This document shows, piece by piece, positions 34,956 to 43,445 of a stretch of DNA of 64,000 nucleotides. Made by a program: the position numbers and the translations under genes. Under the pieces are notes generated by a model that ran no database searches, was not told the DNA's origin, and saw only the letters and a program-made list of their open reading frames with translations. The DNA is from Paraburkholderia aspalathi (GTDB lineage Bacteria > Pseudomonadota > Gammaproteobacteria > Burkholderiales > Burkholderiaceae). The number at the start of each line of letters is the position of its first letter. The first letter of the stretch is position 1. The stretch lies in the NCBI RefSeq assembly GCF_900116445.1, contig NZ_FPBH01000002.1, positions 124,001-188,000 on the forward strand, given 5' to 3'.

Positions 34956-35665
34956 GAGTCGACGTCCGCGACCAGCATGTAGCCGACACCCCACACGGTC
35001 TTGATGAAGCGCGGCTTCGACGGGTCGTCCTCGATGATCTGCCTGAGCCGCAGCACCTGCACGTCGATGCTGCGATCGAGCGCATCGTGATCACGCCCAC
35101 GGGCGCGCGCCAGCAGATTGTCACGACTCACGGGCCGGTTCGGCGACGAGGCCAACGCGACCAGCAACAACATCTGCGCCGAATGAATCTCCAGCAGTTC
35201 GCCGGTGCGCGACAACTGCTGCTTGCCGACATCGAGACTGAAATCGCCGAAGCGCACGCTCTGCGAGGTCACGGTGACATCGCCCGAGGCGATCTTCTGG
35301 CGGCGCAGCAGCGCATTGATCCGCGCCACCAGCTCACGCGGCAGGAAGGGTTTGGCGAGGTAGTCGTCGGCGCCGGTTTCGAGGCCGAGCACCCTGTCGA
35401 GCGGATCGCCCTTCGCGGTCAGCATCAGGATCGGCAGCGTCTGCCCTTGCTCGCGCAACCGGGCGCAGATGGCAAGTCCGTCCTCTTCGCCGATCATCAG
35501 ATCGAGCACCAGCAGATCGAACGGCTCACGCTCGAGATAGCGGTCGAGCCGCTTGCCGTCCTCCGCGATCCGGACATCGAAGCCATGCCCGCGCAGAAAA
35601 CGCTGCAGCATGTTGCGCAGTTCGGCTTCGTCGTCGAGCACGATGATTTTGGCGGGGCGTTCCAT
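34952..35665 (-). CDS. OmpR-family response regulator of the efflux operon
   Basis: 237 residues from ATG 35665, preceded by GAGGAG; a longer open frame upstream overlaps the pump gene and is spurious. Receiver domain: VLDDEAE acidic pocket, phospho-acceptor in VLDLMIGEEDG, and KPFLPRELVARI with the conserved lysine. The C-terminal winged helix (about 135-237) has RDNLLARARGRDHDALDRSIDVQVLRLR. Co-transcribed with the pump (16 bp gap) and kinase (ATGA overlap), so autoregulation of the operon is likely. Confidence 0.92.
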   Translation of the reverse strand: MERPAKIIVLDDEAELRNMLQRFLRGHGFDVRIAEDGKRLDRYLEREPFDLLVLDLMIGEEDGLAICARLREQGQTLPILMLTAKGDPLDRVLGLETGADDYLAKPFLPRELVARINALLRRQKIASGDVTVTSQSVRFGDFSLDVGKQQLSRTGELLEIHSAQMLLLVALASSPNRPVSRDNLLARARGRDHDALDRSIDVQVLRLRQIIEDDPSKPRFIKTVWGVGYMLVADVDS

Positions 35666-35681
35666 ACGAAAGCTCCTCGGT

Positions 35682-38600
35682 TTAAGCGTCGGGCGGTGCA
35701 TGCCGCGCCGCGTGCCGTTCGGCCTGGCGCTGCAACAGCACGTAGAACGACGGGATGAACAGCACGGCAATGCACGTTGAAGCGAGCATCCCCGAAAATA
35801 CAGCAATCCCGAGCGAACGGCGTGCGCTCGCACTCGCGCCGGTGGCGATCACGAGCGGCACCACGCCGAGAATAAACGCGAACGAGGTCATCATGATCGG
35901 CCGGAACCGCAAGCGTGCCGCTTCCACCGCGGCCTCGGCAACGCCCACGCCCTGCGCGCGCAGATGCCGCGCGAACTCGACGATCAGAATCGCGTTCTTC
36001 GCCGACAGCGCGATCAGCAACACGAGGCCGATCTGCGTGTAGAGGTTGTTGGCAGCCCCAAGCATGGCAAGCGTACCGGCTGTACCGAGCAACGCCAGCG
36101 GCACGGCGAGCACGACCGCCACCGGCAGCAACCAGCTTTCGTATTGCGCGGCCAGCACGCAGAACACCAGCAATACGCCCACGGCAAACACCCAATAGGC
36201 CGAATTGCCGACCAGTTTCTCCTGATACGACATCGCGGTCCATTCGTAACCGATACCCGCCGGCAGCACGCGTGCGGCTTCCTGTTCGAACGCGGCGATC
36301 GCCTGACCGGTGCTATAGCCGTTCGCCGGATTACCATTGATGGCCGCGGCCGGCGCGAGGTTATACAGCGTCGCCACGGCCGGGCCGACGCTCGTATGCG
36401 CATCGATGAAGGTGCCCAGCTCCACCATATGGCCGCTATTGCTGCGAATCTGCAAGCGGCGAATGTCGTCGGTTTCGCGGCGAAACGCGCCGTCGGCCTG
36501 CACGAACACGGGGAACGTGTGGTTGAACGTCGTGAACTGGTTCACATAGCTCGAGCCGACGTAATCCTGCAGCAGGTCGAACACATTGCCGACCGGCACC
36601 TGCAGCGACTCGGCCCTGGCGCGATCGAGCGTGAGTTCGACGGTCGGCACCGACGCGCGAAACGGGCTGAACACGCGCTGCAGTTCAGGCCGCTTCGAGA
36701 CGCTGGCGATCAGCGCGTCGGTGGCATCCTGCAAGCGCTGATAGTTCTGCGAGCCGTCCGTGAGCATTACCTGCATCTGCACGCCGCCGCTATTGCCGAG
36801 GCCCTGGATCGGCGGCGGCACGATCACCACGGAGCGCACGTCAGGCAGTTTCGCGAGTTCGCTATTCATGCGCAAATACAGCGAGCGCAGGTCCTCGCCT
36901 TTGCCGCGCTTGCTCCAGTCGTCGAGCGTGACGTAGATCAGCGCGGAATTCGGCAGCGACGCGTTGTTATCAAGCGGAGAGATGCCACCGATCGACACCA
37001 CATGGCTCACGCCAGGAATCGCACCGATGCGCTTCTCTATCTGCGTACTCGCCTCGCGGGTGCGGCCGAGCGAAGCGGCATCGGCCAGTTGCGCGGCGAT
37101 CAGGATATAGCCCTGATCTTCGAGCGGAATAAAGCTGGTGGGCACGCGCGTCAGCAGAAACGCAGACGCCGCGCCGAGCACCAACGCGATGCCGAGCGCG
37201 AGGCCACAGCGCTGCACGAACCAGGACACAATGCGCACATAGCCCTTTTCGACACGGGCGTACCCCTTGTCGAACACGCGATACACAACGTTCGGCTTGC
37301 CGGGCCGCGCGTGCCGCAGCCAGCGCACGCTTTGCACCGGCTTGAGCGTCACCGCGTTGATCGCGCTGATGATGGTCGTTGCGACGACAACCAGCGCGAA
37401 TTGCCGGTACATCTGGCCCGTGACGCCACCGAGAAACGCCGATGGCAGAAACACCGAGATCAGCACCAGCGTGATGCCGATGATCGGCCCGAGCAGCTCG
37501 TGCATTGCGTCGATGGCAGCCTGCTTCGGCGTCTTGCCCTGCTCGATATGCTGCGTAATCCCTTCGACCACTACGATCGCGTCGTCCACCACAATGCCGA
37601 TTGCCAGCACGATCGCGAACAGCGTCAGCAGGTTGATCGAGAAGCCGAGCATGTAGATCGCGCCGAACGTGCCGATGATCGTCACCGGAATTGTCGTGGC
37701 GGGCACGAGCATCGCGCGCCAGTTCTGCAGGAACAGTAGGATCACCGCGAGCACCAGCAACGCGGCTTCGAATAGTGTCTTGTACACGTCGATCACGGAT
37801 TGCCGCACGAAGGTCGTCGTGTCGAACGGCAATTGATAGCTGACGCCCTTCGGCATGTCCTTGGCAAGCCGCGCCATGGTCGCTTTCACGGCGTTGCCGA
37901 CTTCCAGTGCGTTGGCTTCCGGCAGTTGATAGATGGCAATGCCCGCAGCCGGTTTGCCGTCGAGATTGAAGAACTGCCCATAGCTCGACGAACCGAGTTC
38001 AGTGTGACCCACATCGCGAATGCGCACGAAGTGGCCACCGTCGTTCGGATCGGCTTTAACGATGATGTCGTCGAACTCGTGCGGATCGGACAGCGCGCCC
38101 TGCATCGTCACTGTGAGCTGGAACGCTTGGCCGCCCGCGTTCGGCTCCGAACCGAGCTGGCCGGCGCTCACGTCCTTGCTTTGGCTCTGGATCGCCTGCA
38201 TCACGTCGGCGGCCGTCAGACCGCGCTCGCTCAGCTTCTGCGGATCGAGCCACACGCGCATGCTGTACTGCCCCGTGCCGAACACGGTGACGTCGCCGAC
38301 ACCCGGCAAACGCGCCAGCGTGTCGCGCAGATAGATCACCGCGTAGTTGCTCAGAAACAGCGAATCGTATTTCGGATCAGGCGACTGCAGTGTGTACAAC
38401 TGCAGAATCGCCGTGGAGCGTTTGCGCACGGTCACGCCCTGCTGCTGCACCGCTTGCGGCAATTGCGCGGTGGCGGCCGACACGCGGTTTTGCACCAGCA
38501 CCTGCGCTTTATCGACATCCGTGCCGACGGCGAAGGTGACGGTGAGCGTATAGGTGCCATCGTTCGTGCTGGTCGATTGCATGTACAGCGCGTTTTCCAC

Positions 38601-38813
38601 GCCATTGACCTGCGTTTCGATCGGCAAGGCCACGCGGTCGATCACAGTCGCGGCGCTCGCCCCCGGAAAGCGTGCGACAACCTGCACGGTCGGCGGCGTG
38701 ATCGGCGGATATTGCGCGATCGGCAGGTTAATCAGCGCGACCGCGCCGAGCAGCATCACGATCAACGCGATCACATTGGCAAGAACCGGCCGCTCAACGA
38801 AGAAACGGATCAT
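35682..38813 (-). CDS. RND efflux pump inner-membrane transporter (HAE1 family)
   Basis: 1,043 residues, the length of AcrB/MexB-type pumps, with two matching halves of six helices and two large periplasmic loops. The proton-relay Asp pair is in GIVVDDAIVVVE (about residue 406). It trimerises and exports hydrophobic or amphipathic compounds with the adaptor and outer-membrane factor encoded just upstream. Its ATG overlaps the adaptor stop. Substrates cannot be read from sequence. Confidence 0.95.
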   Translation of the reverse strand: MIRFFVERPVLANVIALIVMLLGAVALINLPIAQYPPITPPTVQVVARFPGASAATVIDRVALPIETQVNGVENALYMQSTSTNDGTYTLTVTFAVGTDVDKAQVLVQNRVSAATAQLPQAVQQQGVTVRKRSTAILQLYTLQSPDPKYDSLFLSNYAVIYLRDTLARLPGVGDVTVFGTGQYSMRVWLDPQKLSERGLTAADVMQAIQSQSKDVSAGQLGSEPNAGGQAFQLTVTMQGALSDPHEFDDIIVKADPNDGGHFVRIRDVGHTELGSSSYGQFFNLDGKPAAGIAIYQLPEANALEVGNAVKATMARLAKDMPKGVSYQLPFDTTTFVRQSVIDVYKTLFEAALLVLAVILLFLQNWRAMLVPATTIPVTIIGTFGAIYMLGFSINLLTLFAIVLAIGIVVDDAIVVVEGITQHIEQGKTPKQAAIDAMHELLGPIIGITLVLISVFLPSAFLGGVTGQMYRQFALVVVATTIISAINAVTLKPVQSVRWLRHARPGKPNVVYRVFDKGYARVEKGYVRIVSWFVQRCGLALGIALVLGAASAFLLTRVPTSFIPLEDQGYILIAAQLADAASLGRTREASTQIEKRIGAIPGVSHVVSIGGISPLDNNASLPNSALIYVTLDDWSKRGKGEDLRSLYLRMNSELAKLPDVRSVVIVPPPIQGLGNSGGVQMQVMLTDGSQNYQRLQDATDALIASVSKRPELQRVFSPFRASVPTVELTLDRARAESLQVPVGNVFDLLQDYVGSSYVNQFTTFNHTFPVFVQADGAFRRETDDIRRLQIRSNSGHMVELGTFIDAHTSVGPAVATLYNLAPAAAINGNPANGYSTGQAIAAFEQEAARVLPAGIGYEWTAMSYQEKLVGNSAYWVFAVGVLLVFCVLAAQYESWLLPVAVVLAVPLALLGTAGTLAMLGAANNLYTQIGLVLLIALSAKNAILIVEFARHLRAQGVGVAEAAVEAARLRFRPIMMTSFAFILGVVPLVIATGASASARRSLGIAVFSGMLASTCIAVLFIPSFYVLLQRQAERHAARHAPPDA

Positions 38814-39940
38814 GACTGACCCTGCGCCGCAGCGGCGACCACCTGCACCTTGGCGCCGGGCGCGACAGCCAGCGCACCGCCGGTCACGACCTGATCGTTC
38901 GCGGTGAGCCCCGAGGTGACCGCCCGCTGCGAACCGTACAAACCACCCGTGACAACCGCGCGTTTTTCGATCACGCCCGCGCCGTTCACGATCAGCACCG
39001 ACGCGCCTGCCTGATCGCGCAGCAATGCCGTGTCCGGCACCAGCAACACGTTGTGCGGCGCGCCAGCAGGAATGTGCACTTCAACCGACATGCCAGGGAT
39101 CAGATGCGCGTCCCGATTGGCGATATCGGCGCGCAGTTTGACCGCCCCGCTGCTCGGATCGACGCGTGTGTCGACAAATTCGAGCGCGGCGTCCTCACCT
39201 TGCCCCTGGCCCGCGGCCGCGCCGAGCACATTGACGCGCACCGTGCGGGGTGGCTGCGTGAAGAGCCCGATGCGGTTGGCGTCGCGCTCGTTGAGCGTGA
39301 AATTCACATACACCGGCTGGATGCGATCCAACGTGGCGAGCTTGGCGGAGTCGGACGCACCCACCAGATTGCCGACGTCGAATGCACGTGCGCCGATGCG
39401 GCCCGCAAACGGCGCGCGGATTTCGGTGTAAGCGAGATTGATACGCGACATGTCGCGTTTGGCGAGCGCCTGGTCGCGTGTGGTCTGGGCTTTTTGCAGT
39501 GTCGATTCAGAGGTCGCGTTATCGGACGTGAGTTGCTTTTGCCGGACCAGTTCCTGGTCGGCATTGTCGAGCGCGGCCTGGTCGTAAGTCAGTTGCGCGC
39601 GATACGTATCCGGCTCGATGCGAAACAGCACCTGCCCTTGCTTGACGTAAGCACCATCGGCAAAGCCGATTTCCTTCAGCACACCCTGCACGCGCGCGAT
39701 TAGCGTGACGGTCGCCGAGGGTGCGACGGTGCCGCTCAGATCGAGTTGTTCGCGCACCTCGCGCTGCACCGGCCGCATCACGCTGACTTGCGGCAGGGAC
39801 GCGGCTTGCGACGATTGTGCGGCGGGCGCGCTGCCGTCGCGGCACGCGGCCAGCGCCATTGCCGCTGCCAGCACGATGCAAAACCTCGCTCCCAGGTGCG
39901 TGTTCGCCACGCTACGCTGTGCCCCGCTCCCGTTTTTCAT
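38810..39940 (-). CDS. RND efflux periplasmic adaptor (membrane fusion protein)
   Basis: 376 residues from ATG 39940 with GGGA 9 bp upstream; in-frame ATGs at 39955 and 39973 overlap the previous gene. Signal with lipobox-like LAACRDG (Cys at about 33). Lipoyl-like halves (VTLIARVQGVLKEIGFADGAYVKQGQVLF), an alpha-hairpin (about 95-160) and beta-barrel domains follow. Links the inner-membrane pump to the outer-membrane factor. Confidence 0.93.
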   Translation of the reverse strand: MKNGSGAQRSVANTHLGARFCIVLAAAMALAACRDGSAPAAQSSQAASLPQVSVMRPVQREVREQLDLSGTVAPSATVTLIARVQGVLKEIGFADGAYVKQGQVLFRIEPDTYRAQLTYDQAALDNADQELVRQKQLTSDNATSESTLQKAQTTRDQALAKRDMSRINLAYTEIRAPFAGRIGARAFDVGNLVGASDSAKLATLDRIQPVYVNFTLNERDANRIGLFTQPPRTVRVNVLGAAAGQGQGEDAALEFVDTRVDPSSGAVKLRADIANRDAHLIPGMSVEVHIPAGAPHNVLLVPDTALLRDQAGASVLIVNGAGVIEKRAVVTGGLYGSQRAVTSGLTANDQVVTGGALAVAPGAKVQVVAAAAQGQS

Positions 39941-39944
39941 GTTC

Positions 39945-41513
39945 TTATTTCCCATTCTCGAGCTGGCCTCCACTGGCGCGCGCCAGCGCGGAATTCGCTG
40001 GCGGGTTCAGTAAGCGCCCCCAGTCCGTGCGCTGCGCCATCTGTTCGGCGATCTGTTCGCTCACCACCTGCTGCCCCTCTGCCACTTCCCAGCCGCCGCC
40101 CAACGCGCGATACAAGGACACCGCCGCAAGCGCGGCAATTCCCTGGTTCTGCGCGAGCGAATCGCCGTCACGCAGCATCGAACGCGATGCGTCGAGCACC
40201 GTGTCGTACGTGACCGATCCCGCGCGATACTGCACATTCGCGAGCTTCAAGGCGCGCTGCGACGCATCGGACGCACGCGACGACGCCGCCAGCGCATCGA
40301 GCGAGGTACGTAGTGCGGCAATCGCGTCCTCCACTTCTTTCTGCGCTTGCAGCACCGTGTTCTGATAGTCGAGCACGGCCTCCTGGAAGGCCGCGTCCTG
40401 AATCCGCACGGCGTTCTTCAACTGGCCTCGATCGAGGATCGGCAGCGTGATGCCCGCGGAGAAGAGACCGATCGTCTTGCTGCCCCACTGCGATAGTCCA
40501 ATGCCATGCTGTTCGCCCGACGAAAGCCCGAACAGTCCCGTCAACGATAGCGACGGATACAGCTTCGCCTTGGCCGCGCCGATCAGCGCCGATTGCGCCG
40601 CCGCGTTGAGCGCGGCCTGGCGCACGTCAGGGCGCCGGCGCAGCAGATCGGCGGGAATACCGACATCGATCTGCGTCGGCGGCACCGGAATCGCGCTGCT
40701 GCCTTTGAGTTGCGCATCGACTGCGTCGGGAGGATCGGCGAGCAGCACGGCAAGTGTGTCGCGGTCTTGCGCGCGTGCCTTGATGAGCGGCGGAATCTGC
40801 GCCTCGGTTTCGGCCACCAGCGTGGCAGCCTGCTCGACGTCGAGCTGGCTCGACGCGCCGCGTTTGTAGCGCGCCTGGGTCAGCGTAAGACTCTGCTGCA
40901 CCGCCTTCAGGTTTTGCTGCGCCACCGCGATACGCTGCTCGAGCGCGCGCAGGTCGATGTACGCATTGGCGACATCGGCGAACAGCGACACGAGCGCGTT
41001 GTCATACGCCGCTTCGGACACGCGCAGTTGCGCGCGATCCGATTCGATCTGCCGGCGATACTTGCCCCAGAAATCGATTTCCCAGCCCACGTTCACACGC
41101 AGATGCTCGGCCCACAGATGCGTGGGCGGAATCGGACCGACGCCGCTTGTGTTGATATGGTCCGCGCCAGCAGACACGCTGCCCGATTGCGGCAGCAGAT
41201 TCTCGGCGCTGATCGCGAGTTGCGCGCGCGCCTTGAAGATATGCAAACCTGCCACTTGCAGCGACAGATTGCGTTCGTACGCACGCTGTTCCAGTGCGCT
41301 CAGCACCGGATCGTTGAAAGCCGTCCACCAGGCCGCCTGAGCACCAGGCGCGGTCTGCGCCTCGCCTGCCAGGCTTTCGAGCCACTGGTTTTCGAGCGTC
41401 ACGTCCGGCTGTTTGAAGTCGGGGCCGACCGTCACGCAACCCGTCAGCGCCACGCTCATCGATACAATCAGCGCACAGGCGATAGACAGGCGGCAGGACG
41501 TGGCTGGTTTCAT
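39945..41513 (-). CDS. RND efflux outer-membrane factor (NodT/OprM-type lipoprotein)
   Basis: 522 residues from ATG 41513; a TTG 18 bp upstream in frame is possible. Lipobox VALTGC near residue 26. Two repeats of the outer-membrane efflux protein domain, with the typical LLRRRPDVRQAE-like segment (PADLLRRRPDVRQA). It forms the outer-membrane channel of the tripartite pump. It is followed after 4 bp by the adaptor gene. Confidence 0.93.
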   Translation of the reverse strand: MKPATSCRLSIACALIVSMSVALTGCVTVGPDFKQPDVTLENQWLESLAGEAQTAPGAQAAWWTAFNDPVLSALEQRAYERNLSLQVAGLHIFKARAQLAISAENLLPQSGSVSAGADHINTSGVGPIPPTHLWAEHLRVNVGWEIDFWGKYRRQIESDRAQLRVSEAAYDNALVSLFADVANAYIDLRALEQRIAVAQQNLKAVQQSLTLTQARYKRGASSQLDVEQAATLVAETEAQIPPLIKARAQDRDTLAVLLADPPDAVDAQLKGSSAIPVPPTQIDVGIPADLLRRRPDVRQAALNAAAQSALIGAAKAKLYPSLSLTGLFGLSSGEQHGIGLSQWGSKTIGLFSAGITLPILDRGQLKNAVRIQDAAFQEAVLDYQNTVLQAQKEVEDAIAALRTSLDALAASSRASDASQRALKLANVQYRAGSVTYDTVLDASRSMLRDGDSLAQNQGIAALAAVSLYRALGGGWEVAEGQQVVSEQIAEQMAQRTDWGRLLNPPANSALARASGGQLENGK

Positions 41514-41563
41514 CACGCATTGAGGCGTCAAATATCCTACGATCCCGCCGATGCCCGCGCGGC

Positions 41564-41857
41564 TCAGTGCGCTGCCCCGCGTTCCTGCATGAATGCCGCG
41601 ATCTGCGGCAACGTGATGTAGCCCGCCTTCTGCGTGTCGATTTCATCGAAATGCTTGGCGACCATCGGCATGCCGGCTGCGGCCTGTTCCCGGGTGAGCT
41701 TGCCGTCGTGCGTGGTGTTGGCATTCGCAAAGCGCGTTTGCAACTGCTGCGCCATGCGCTCCATGCGCTGCGGGTTGGCGCCCTGCGGTGCGGCCGTTTG
41801 GGCGAACGTGACGGTGGATGCGCAGCACAGCAGCACAACGGCGAGAAACTTTTTCAT
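41564..41857 (-). CDS. Small periplasmic EF-hand-like protein, first gene of efflux operon
   Basis: 97 residues from ATG 41857 (GGAG 7 bp upstream). Signal peptide MKKFLAVVLLCCASTVTFA. Two EF-hand-like helix-loop-helix units follow. The loops are degenerate: the first reads N-T-T-H-D-G with Gln at position 12, the second D-T-Q-K-A-G with Gln at position 12. Calcium binding is therefore doubtful. It lies 50 bp upstream of the outer-membrane factor on the same strand, so it is probably co-transcribed with the pump and its two-component system. Role unknown. Confidence 0.75.
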   Translation of the reverse strand: MKKFLAVVLLCCASTVTFAQTAAPQGANPQRMERMAQQLQTRFANANTTHDGKLTREQAAAGMPMVAKHFDEIDTQKAGYITLPQIAAFMQERGAAH

Positions 41858-41927
41858 GACTGACTCCTTGGATTGAGCCATCGTGCGTCGCCTGCAAACC
41901 GCCGCGATCCGTTCGATGACAGGCCGA

Positions 41928-41956
41928 ATTCTTGAGGAAGCGCCGCCGGAAGGCAA
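41928..41956 (-). promoter_or_regulatory. Candidate promoter of the EF-hand/efflux operon
   Basis: On the minus strand TTGCCT (41956-41951) and AAGAAT (41933-41928) are 17 bp apart, each matching four of six consensus bases, about 70 bp ahead of the first gene. Upstream, ATGTC is repeated at 41967-41971 and 41977-41981, ten bases apart. Confidence 0.4.
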
Positions 41957-41981
41957 TTTGAGAATCATGTCGACTTATGTC

Positions 41982-42294
41982 ATGGCTTTTTGCGGCGTCG
42001 GCGCGGCACACGCTATCGCTGTCGTCGCAACACAGCACGCGCTTCATACACCTGCGTGCTTATCTCAGGCCCACTTCCGCGCGACATTGAATGAAATAAG
42101 TTCGCGCTGCCGTTTTCAGGGCGGTTTGCGTATCTTTCGTCTGCCGGCGCTACCAGTGCCGCAAGTGCCTTAAGTGCATCAAGTGCCTCAGCGGCGCCTC
42201 AACGATTCGGAAGGGTTCTCAAGCAATCCGAACCAGTCGCACGGCTTCTTCACCGGAAGACGCTCCGCACCGCTCAACGTCTCAGGAGTATCAA
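41982..42294. other. Intergenic region with short tandem repeat
   Basis: Between the divergent efflux operon and the secreted-protein gene. A 9-bp unit of the type AGTGCCTCA occurs four times without gaps (42155-42190). I see no credible gene. Confidence 0.5.
42155..42190 (+). repeat. Four tandem 9-bp repeats
   Basis: AGTGCCGCA, AGTGCCTTA, AGTGCATCA and AGTGCCTCA follow one another directly, about 105 bp before the next gene. Confidence 0.85.
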
Positions 42295-42633
42295 GTGAGT
42301 ATTCGTCTCGTCTGCGCCTCTACCTTCACCGCCATCGGTCTCGCCTGTTCGTCGACAGCGTTCGCCCGGGTGGTCGTCTATATGCCGGCTGCCGTGGTCT
42401 ACGCGCCGCCGCCGCGCACCGTCTATTACTACGCGCCGGTCAAGCCGGTCTACGTGGTCGCGCCGCCGCCGGCTCCAATCCCCGTTGCCGTAGCGGTCGG
42501 CACGCCCGTGCCGCTGCCTCCGAAACCCGTCACCCTGTACACGACGGTCGTGGTGCCCGCGCCGACCAACTATGCGATCGTGCCCGCCCCTGCCGTCAGC
42601 TACGCGCAGCCCGTGATGGTGGTGCCGCGCTAA
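42295..42633 (+). CDS. Small secreted Val/Pro/Tyr-rich protein, unknown
   Basis: 112 residues, GTG start with AGGAG 6 bp upstream. A probable signal peptide (about 1-24, ending TAFA) leads to a low-complexity mature part rich in Val, Pro, Ala and Tyr (for example VVYAPPPRTVYYYAPVKPVYVV). No cysteines in the mature part and no catalytic motif. I do not recognise a function; an envelope location is inferred from the signal. Composition resembles other short proteobacterial surface-associated proteins. Confidence 0.65.
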   Translation: MSIRLVCASTFTAIGLACSSTAFARVVVYMPAAVVYAPPPRTVYYYAPVKPVYVVAPPPAPIPVAVAVGTPVPLPPKPVTLYTTVVVPAPTNYAIVPAPAVSYAQPVMVVPR

Positions 42634-43178
42634 ATGTGCCGAATGCGAGTCCCGACAGACCATCGCCGTGCTGTCAGCACGAACGGATCCAACATTTGGA
42701 TTACAAAAATAGCCGTTGAACCAGCATAGGACATGCTGTTCGCAAGAATGCCTGGTGAATTCCCGTTGTACTGAAGAATGGCCGGCGCGCCGCGTGAGAA
42801 CGGGTTGTCCCGCTTGCGCGGCGCACCGGATTACCGGCAATCGGTAGCTTGTGTCCCAGGAAACGATTCTTACGGGCAGAAAGGCGAGATGAACTCGCTT
42901 TTTTGGCGGTCGAGCGACGAAATGTGTGGATTAAAACAGGAGAAAGACCAGTCTCCTCAAGAGGCCTCCCTGATTGGGCGGCGCCGAATCATCAGATGAA
43001 TGTTCGGTGTTTGAAAGCTCGATGTTAGCTTGGTATCGTGGACGCGCGGTACGGCGCTTGCTGCATTCTCCACCACCGGCAGGCGCGCCTGCTAGCTGGA
43101 CCGATCTGTTCAGCTAGCGGCGCTCGGCTCACACGCGCTTTATCGCCCGTCCACCTCTTCTTCTGGAACGTTAGTTAG
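42634..43178. other. Intergenic region
   Basis: About 545 bp. A candidate promoter (43011-43039) is noted separately. An open frame at 42778-42999 has no supporting ribosome site or family features and is left out. Confidence 0.5.
43011..43039 (+). promoter_or_regulatory. Candidate sigma70 promoter
   Basis: TTGAAA (43011-43016) and TATCGT (43034-43039) with a 17-bp spacer, about 140 bp ahead of the small gene at 43179. Confidence 0.4.
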
Positions 43179-43424
43179 ATGAGCTATCACGACATAGACA
43201 AAGAAATCGCCCATCTCGAACTTGTCTTCGGGAAGATTTCCACCAACGATCGCATTCCCCTGACGTACTGGCGCAATCGGCTAGCCATGTTTCCCAAGAC
43301 ATTGCTGATGCCCAGCCAGCGCGCCCGCCTCGCACGGCTCGAAGCCGCCCTGCGCTCGCTCGAGCAGTCCGCGCGAGCGCTGGAGACGGAGCCGCCCATG
43401 CGAGCGACGGGCACCCAGCGATGA
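43179..43424 (+). CDS. Small hypothetical protein, likely helical
   Basis: 81 residues (MSYHDIDKEI), charged, with predicted helices (IDKEIAHLELVF and the ARLARLEAALRSLEQSARALE heptad-like stretch). Soluble, no signal. I do not recognise a domain. It is followed 21 bp later by the convergent transporter gene. Codon use is like its neighbours, which supports its being real, and a candidate promoter lies upstream. The ribosome site is weak. Confidence 0.6.
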   Translation: MSYHDIDKEIAHLELVFGKISTNDRIPLTYWRNRLAMFPKTLLMPSQRARLARLEAALRSLEQSARALETEPPMRATGTQR

Positions 43425-43445
43425 TGCATTACCCTTTATTTGCCC

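Noticed and set aside
35964..37739. 591-codon open frame opposite the RND pump gene
   Set aside because: Antisense frame with biased composition and no recognisable domain.
42778..42999. 73-codon open frame in the 42.6-43.2 kb gap
   Set aside because: No supporting start signal or family features.
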